Positions 20,801 to 22,412 of a stretch of DNA of 22,412 nt are shown here, piece after piece. The stretch is from positions 336,418 through 358,829 of the forward strand of contig NW_023365779.1 in the NCBI RefSeq assembly GCF_000003815.2, written 5' to 3'. The notes beneath the pieces were generated by a model. It searched no databases, was not told the DNA's origin, and was given only the letters and a program-made list of their open reading frames with translations. Positions within the stretch are counted from its first letter, which is position 1, and each line of letters starts with the position of its first letter. The position numbers and the translations under genes are program-made. Source of the DNA: Branchiostoma floridae (Eukaryota; Chordata; Leptocardii; Amphioxiformes; Branchiostomatidae).

Positions 20801-21793
20801 GTGAAAGCTTGCAGCACTTAGTACATAAATTTTGTGGCATACATAACATCAAGACAGAACATTATTACCAATTGAAAGTTTCTACATTATACAAGCTGTT
20901 TAAAGAACAGACAAATCCGATTGTTTTGATTTGTGGAAAACCTGGTGTCACTCTCAGAGCATGAACTGAACTGAGCTGAACCGTTTTGGATATTCACTGT
21001 GTTAATATCCCCCTCAAATTAGGCGCGATTCGATCGGACGATGAGTCTGCGAGCTCTAATTTACGAGGAGGCATGACCCTGTTGCCGACGAAAAAATGGC
21101 AGAGTTCCCCCTTCCCGTCAGGGTCATGCCTCCTCGTAATTTAGAGCTCGCAGACTCGTCGTTCGATCGAATCGTGCCTAATGTGAGGGGGGTATAAGGA
21201 CTGATTTGTAAGGATCAGTGCAATTCAGGGGTTCAGTTGGCTGTCATTATATGAATGAATGAAGACCTTTATTGTACATTTTGCCCAACTGAGCTAAGTA
21301 TAGGTCACAACAAGTCAATATATATACATATAAAAGTATCACAAATCTAGTCTAACACAAAAGTTAGTTCAACTTCTTCTGGCTTCTTGATGAAAAAGTA
21401 AACACTGTCTGTTTAGCTATGGTCGGTTTGTCAAAATGCATGAGGAATATAAACTTGTCAGTGCTACTCATGTGTCTAAAGTGAGGGAATCTACTTTCTA
21501 TGTAACTACATAGAGTATCTCTGCTATGTTAATTTTCTTTAAGAATAAGGAATAAATGAGAAGAAATCCAACTCCACCTCAATGTCGGAGGGTTTCGGCG
21601 CAAGGTCGTCGATGTCGGACAGACTGTACATGGTCGTGTCGCGGTTCATCATGAGGACCGGATGGTTGCCGTCGGTTACCAGGTAAAGAACGTCACCGGA
21701 GTCGGAGATCAGATATTCCAGAGGTGGCTTCTGGGAGGTTTTCTCTGTCAGCGGCAGAATGTTGACTTTGGACAAGACGGGGGGCGCTACAGG
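17774..21793 (-). CDS. ASIC: ASIC-like DEG/ENaC cation channel, partial gene (4 exons)
   Basis: The proposed coding exons are 21652(or 21793)..21578, 19848..19663, 19059..18848 and 17885..17774, all on the minus strand. Joined, they give about 195 residues in the family order: short cytoplasmic N-terminus, STFHG motif carrying the conserved gating HG pair, TM1, YPHVTKLDE, FPAITICN, FRFSQITKNDLYHMG, then EFYDRAGIQIDEMLL and a Cys-containing segment. DEG/ENaC channels are trimers with two membrane helices and a large extracellular domain; the ASIC branch is proton-gated and sodium-selective at the plasma membrane. The strong SQITKNDLYH and HVTKLDE matches favour ASIC over epithelial ENaC or other degenerins. 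A full ASIC is about 500 residues, so the rest of the extracellular domain, the pore and TM2 are absent here. The next exon would lie at lower coordinates, but I did not find it. Confidence in the family is high; functionality is unproven. Confidence 0.85.
17926..18292 (-). repeat. tandem partial copies of ASIC exon 4 (acceptor plus 5' part)
   Basis: Three truncated exon 4 copies lie at about 17938-18010, 18059-18131 and 18232-18291 (the last is the most degraded). Each keeps the CTGTAAAC-type acceptor side and the FSMKEFYDRAGIQIDEMLLKC reading, then breaks off after the codons for CSY. There it passes into low-complexity GTTGTTGTTTAC intron sequence (AAC/ACA-rich on +). None retains the RGDDNCGPNNFTT half or the GTGAGT donor, so they look like non-functional pseudo-exons. 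The unit is roughly 120-170 bp. Confidence 0.85.
18360..18840 (-). repeat. tandem partial copies of ASIC exon 3 (3' part plus donor)
   Basis: Three copies of the exon 3 end lie at about 18471-18542, 18605-18681 and 18735-18811. Each encodes EHLRVLRQLSDFNN(D/N)FTPT and the following intron start (GTACGTCTTAAAC in two, a diverged sequence in the first). Each breaks just after the codons for YIDPEHL reading outward, where GATGTA changes to AAGGAAA-type sequence. Remaining gaps contain GTTTAAGAC-rich spacer that is itself repeated from about 18360. These are donor-side copies, the opposite orientation of duplication to the exon 2 and exon 4 arrays. Confidence 0.85.
18848..19059 (-). CDS. ASIC: ASIC-like exon 3 (start of extracellular domain)
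   Basis: 212 nt: 70 codons plus two bases (phase 2). The acceptor is GTTGCAG at 19060 and the donor is AA|GTACGT at 18847. It reads AQMMSFPAITICNLNPFRFS, then QITKNDLYHMG and ends SDFNNDFTPT-K across the splice. FPAITICN and the following FRFS segment are the conserved first palm strand of DEG/ENaC channels. The His of LYHMG lies where vertebrate ASICs carry the histidine (about position 72-73) linked to acid gating; that role is transferred from the family. Truncated copies of its 3' end lie downstream (18471-18811) and stubs of its acceptor lie just upstream (19075-19175). Confidence 0.92.
19061..19175 (-). repeat. duplicated exon 3 acceptor stubs
   Basis: The segment holding the exon 3 acceptor and its first codons (GCAG|GCC.AGATGAT) recurs at about 19105-19125 with a TGCAG|GCCGAGATG stub. 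A third, weaker echo (ACGAAATCAT) lies near 19164. All are linked by the same spacer containing AATGATTAACGTTAACGAGA and AAACATAA. The unit is about 70 bp. The copies carry only a few exon bases. Confidence 0.7.
19176..19662. other. intron 2 single-copy part
   Basis: AT-rich noncoding stretch between exons 2 and 3. It includes A/T homopolymer runs near 19388 and 19526-19550. No exon, RNA gene or mobile element was recognised. Confidence 0.45.
19663..19848 (-). CDS. ASIC: ASIC-like exon 2 (HG motif and TM1)
   Basis: 186 nt, 62 codons, phase 0 at both ends. It begins after a pyrimidine-rich tract and CCCCAG at 19849 and reads VFAGNSTFHGINHVF. The HG pair (residues 9-10) is the invariant DEG/ENaC gating motif. 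TM1 spans about residues 25-49 (VLWGLAFLTSFGLLVHQGV...IYFF) and is followed by QYPHVTKLDELE, the ASIC signature that enters the extracellular palm. The alignment to ASIC requires the exon to end at GAG followed by GCATGG, a GC rather than GT donor. The alternative ACT|GTTTTC donor adds three residues and is a weak splice site. Upstream intron 1 holds about six partial copies of this exon's 5' half. Confidence 0.88.
19870..20648 (-). repeat. tandem array of partial ASIC exon 2 copies (~137-bp unit)
   Basis: About six units begin near 19873, 20010, 20151, 20287, 20425 and 20560. Each contains a pyrimidine tract, CCCCAG acceptor and the first ~29 codons of exon 2 (VFAGNSTFHGINHVF...VLWGL). It then switches to TATTGTAGCCTGTAGCGCC, which puts TAG in frame a few residues later. 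The last unit (about 20580-20648) has lost its acceptor end. Spacing is regular at 135-141 bp and identity between units looks high, so the expansion is probably recent. Confidence 0.88.
20649..21005. other. intron 1 single-copy stretch
   Basis: AT-rich noncoding sequence between the exon 2 copy array and the fold-back element. I see no exon, motif or internal repeat of note. Confidence 0.5.
21006..21194. mobile_element. fold-back (palindromic) MITE with TA target duplication
   Basis: Arms 21008-21081 and 21119-21192 are 74 bp each and are reverse complements with six mismatches, separated by a 37-bp loop. Termini are (T/C)CCCCCTCA and the element is flanked by TA on both sides (21006-21007, 21193-21194), as for Tc1/mariner-type nonautonomous elements. 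There is no coding capacity. It lies in intron 1 of the ASIC-like gene. Transposon class is inferred from the TA flank and length only. Confidence 0.75.
21251..21540 (-). mobile_element. LINE (CR1/L2-like) C-terminus and 3' end, truncated
   Basis: Minus-strand codons from about 21528 to a TAA at 21364-21366 read SRDTLCSYIESRFPHFRHMS, then DKFIFLMHFDKP. This resembles the extreme C-terminus of reverse transcriptase ORFs of CR1/L2-type non-LTR elements. About 110 bp of 3' UTR follows, ending in AATAAAGGTCTTC and a short ATTC tail (21251-21262). The 5' part is missing, as expected from incomplete reverse transcription. It sits immediately inside intron 1, about 40 bp from the exon 1 donor. Family name is from memory of the pattern, not a database match. 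Confidence 0.65.
21578..21793 (-). CDS. ASIC: ASIC-like exon 1 (cytoplasmic N-terminus)
   Basis: This open segment ends KPSDIE at a GAG|GTGGAG donor (exon edge 21578, phase 0). Joined to exon 2 it reads DIE-VFAGNSTFHG, which matches the usual ASIC run just before the STLHG motif. The open frame extends up to an in-frame TAG at 21794-21796. The first ATG pair in frame is at 21652-21647 and would give a 25-residue N-terminus starting MMNRDTTMYS, close to normal ASIC N-terminal length. Upstream codons (VNILPLTEKTSQKPPLEYLI...) also look codon-like, so an upstream exon may splice in near 21793 or 21786. Read past the donor, the frame ends at a TAA (21539-21541). The donor side is well supported by the join; the upstream edge is uncertain. 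Confidence 0.6.
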
Positions 21794-22412
21794 CTACAAT
21801 ACTGCTTCTGGAGGCTTGTGGTAATCTGAGGAACAAAGGAAGGACATTCAGAGATGGCAGACTTCCCCCCCTTACCCACAGTGCATCACAACAAGACAGG
21901 GGGGCGCTATAGGCTACAATACTGCTTCTGGAGGCTTGTCGTAATCTGAGGAACAAAGTAAGGACATTCAGAGATGGCAGACTTCCCCCCCTTACCCACA
22001 GTGCATCACAACAAGACGGGGGGCACTACAGGCTACAATACTGCTTCTGGAGGCTTGTCGTAATCTGAGGAACAAAGGAAGGACATTCAGAGATGGCAGA
22101 CTTCCCCCCCCCTTACCCACAGTGCATCACAAGACGGGGGGCGCTATAGGCTACAATACTGCTTCTGGAGGCTTGTCGTAATCTGAGGAACAAAGGAAGG
22201 ACATTCAGAGATGGCAGACTTCTCCCCCTTACCCACAGTGCACCACAACAAGACGGGGGGCGCTACAGGCTACAATACTGCTTCTGGAGGCTTGTGGTAA
22301 TCTGGGGAACAAAGGAAGGACATTCAGAGATGGCAGACTTCACCCCCTTACCCACAGTGCACCACAACAAGACGGGGGGTGCTACAGGCTACAATACTGC
22401 TTCTGGAGGCTT
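21771..22412. repeat. 119-bp tandem array at the 5' side of exon 1, running off the window
   Basis: Units start near 21776, 21895, 22015, 22131, 22252 and 22371; the last is cut by the window end. On the minus strand each has a pyrimidine-rich run, TTCCTCAG, then a short stub that can read DYDKPPEAV, followed by TATTGTAGCCTGTAGCGCC. The lowest unit runs directly into the exon 1 open frame, so exon 1's upstream boundary lies within or next to this array. Homopolymer C runs vary between units. Confidence 0.85.

Overview
This is an animal (eukaryotic) genomic window. It has introns with canonical splice sites, a tRNA-derived SINE, LINE 3' ends, MITEs and dense tandem repeats, and no bacterial-style operons. 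The only host gene I can support is a minus-strand acid-sensing ion channel (ASIC, DEG/ENaC superfamily). The repeat style and the ASIC-like chordate sequence suggest an invertebrate deuterostome, most likely a lancelet (Branchiostoma). That assignment is inference, not proof.

Right part (about 17.7-22.4 kb): four coding exons run right to left. They are an N-terminal cytoplasmic exon (ending at 21578), the HG-motif/TM1 exon (19848-19663), the first extracellular exon with the FPAITICN motif (19059-18848), and the next extracellular exon (17885-17774). Exon lengths, phases and splice junctions agree: phase 0, 0, 2, 0. The joined protein is about 195 residues and lacks the rest of the extracellular domain, TM2 and the C-terminus. 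I found no later exon in the remaining 17.7 kb, so either a very long intron follows or the locus is broken.

The striking feature is that the introns are filled with tandem copies of pieces spanning exon-intron boundaries of this same gene: about six acceptor-side copies of exon 2, two acceptor stubs of exon 3, three donor-side copies of exon 3, and three acceptor-side copies of exon 4. A further 119-bp array beside exon 1 contains an acceptor-like stub. The exon 2 and exon 1 arrays share a ~25-bp motif at the fusion point. Intron 1 also holds a 185-bp near-perfect fold-back element and a LINE C-terminus/3' UTR fragment.

Left part (1-17.7 kb): no convincing host exon. It is a mosaic of independent tandem arrays and small mobile elements: a CR1/L2-like LINE end (1001-1207), a C-rich 45-51-bp minisatellite (about 1.98-2.94 kb), a 20-bp array (3.2-3.4 kb), a 456-bp hAT-type MITE with 8-bp TSD (3720-4175), a tRNA-SINE (about 4.3-4.6 kb), a LINE-like 3' end with a hairpin (5.54 kb), a fold-back family present twice (5.9 and 7.5 kb), arrays of about 140-230-bp units (6.3-7.1, 7.85-9.2, 10.3-10.8, 11.5-12.45, 14.0-14.3, 16.4-17.1 kb), a TA-flanked MITE (13.4-13.6 kb), 19-bp and 54-bp minisatellites (14.5-15.8 kb), and a second hAT-type MITE (16098-16419). 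Most long open frames here are artefacts of repeat units whose length is a multiple of three.
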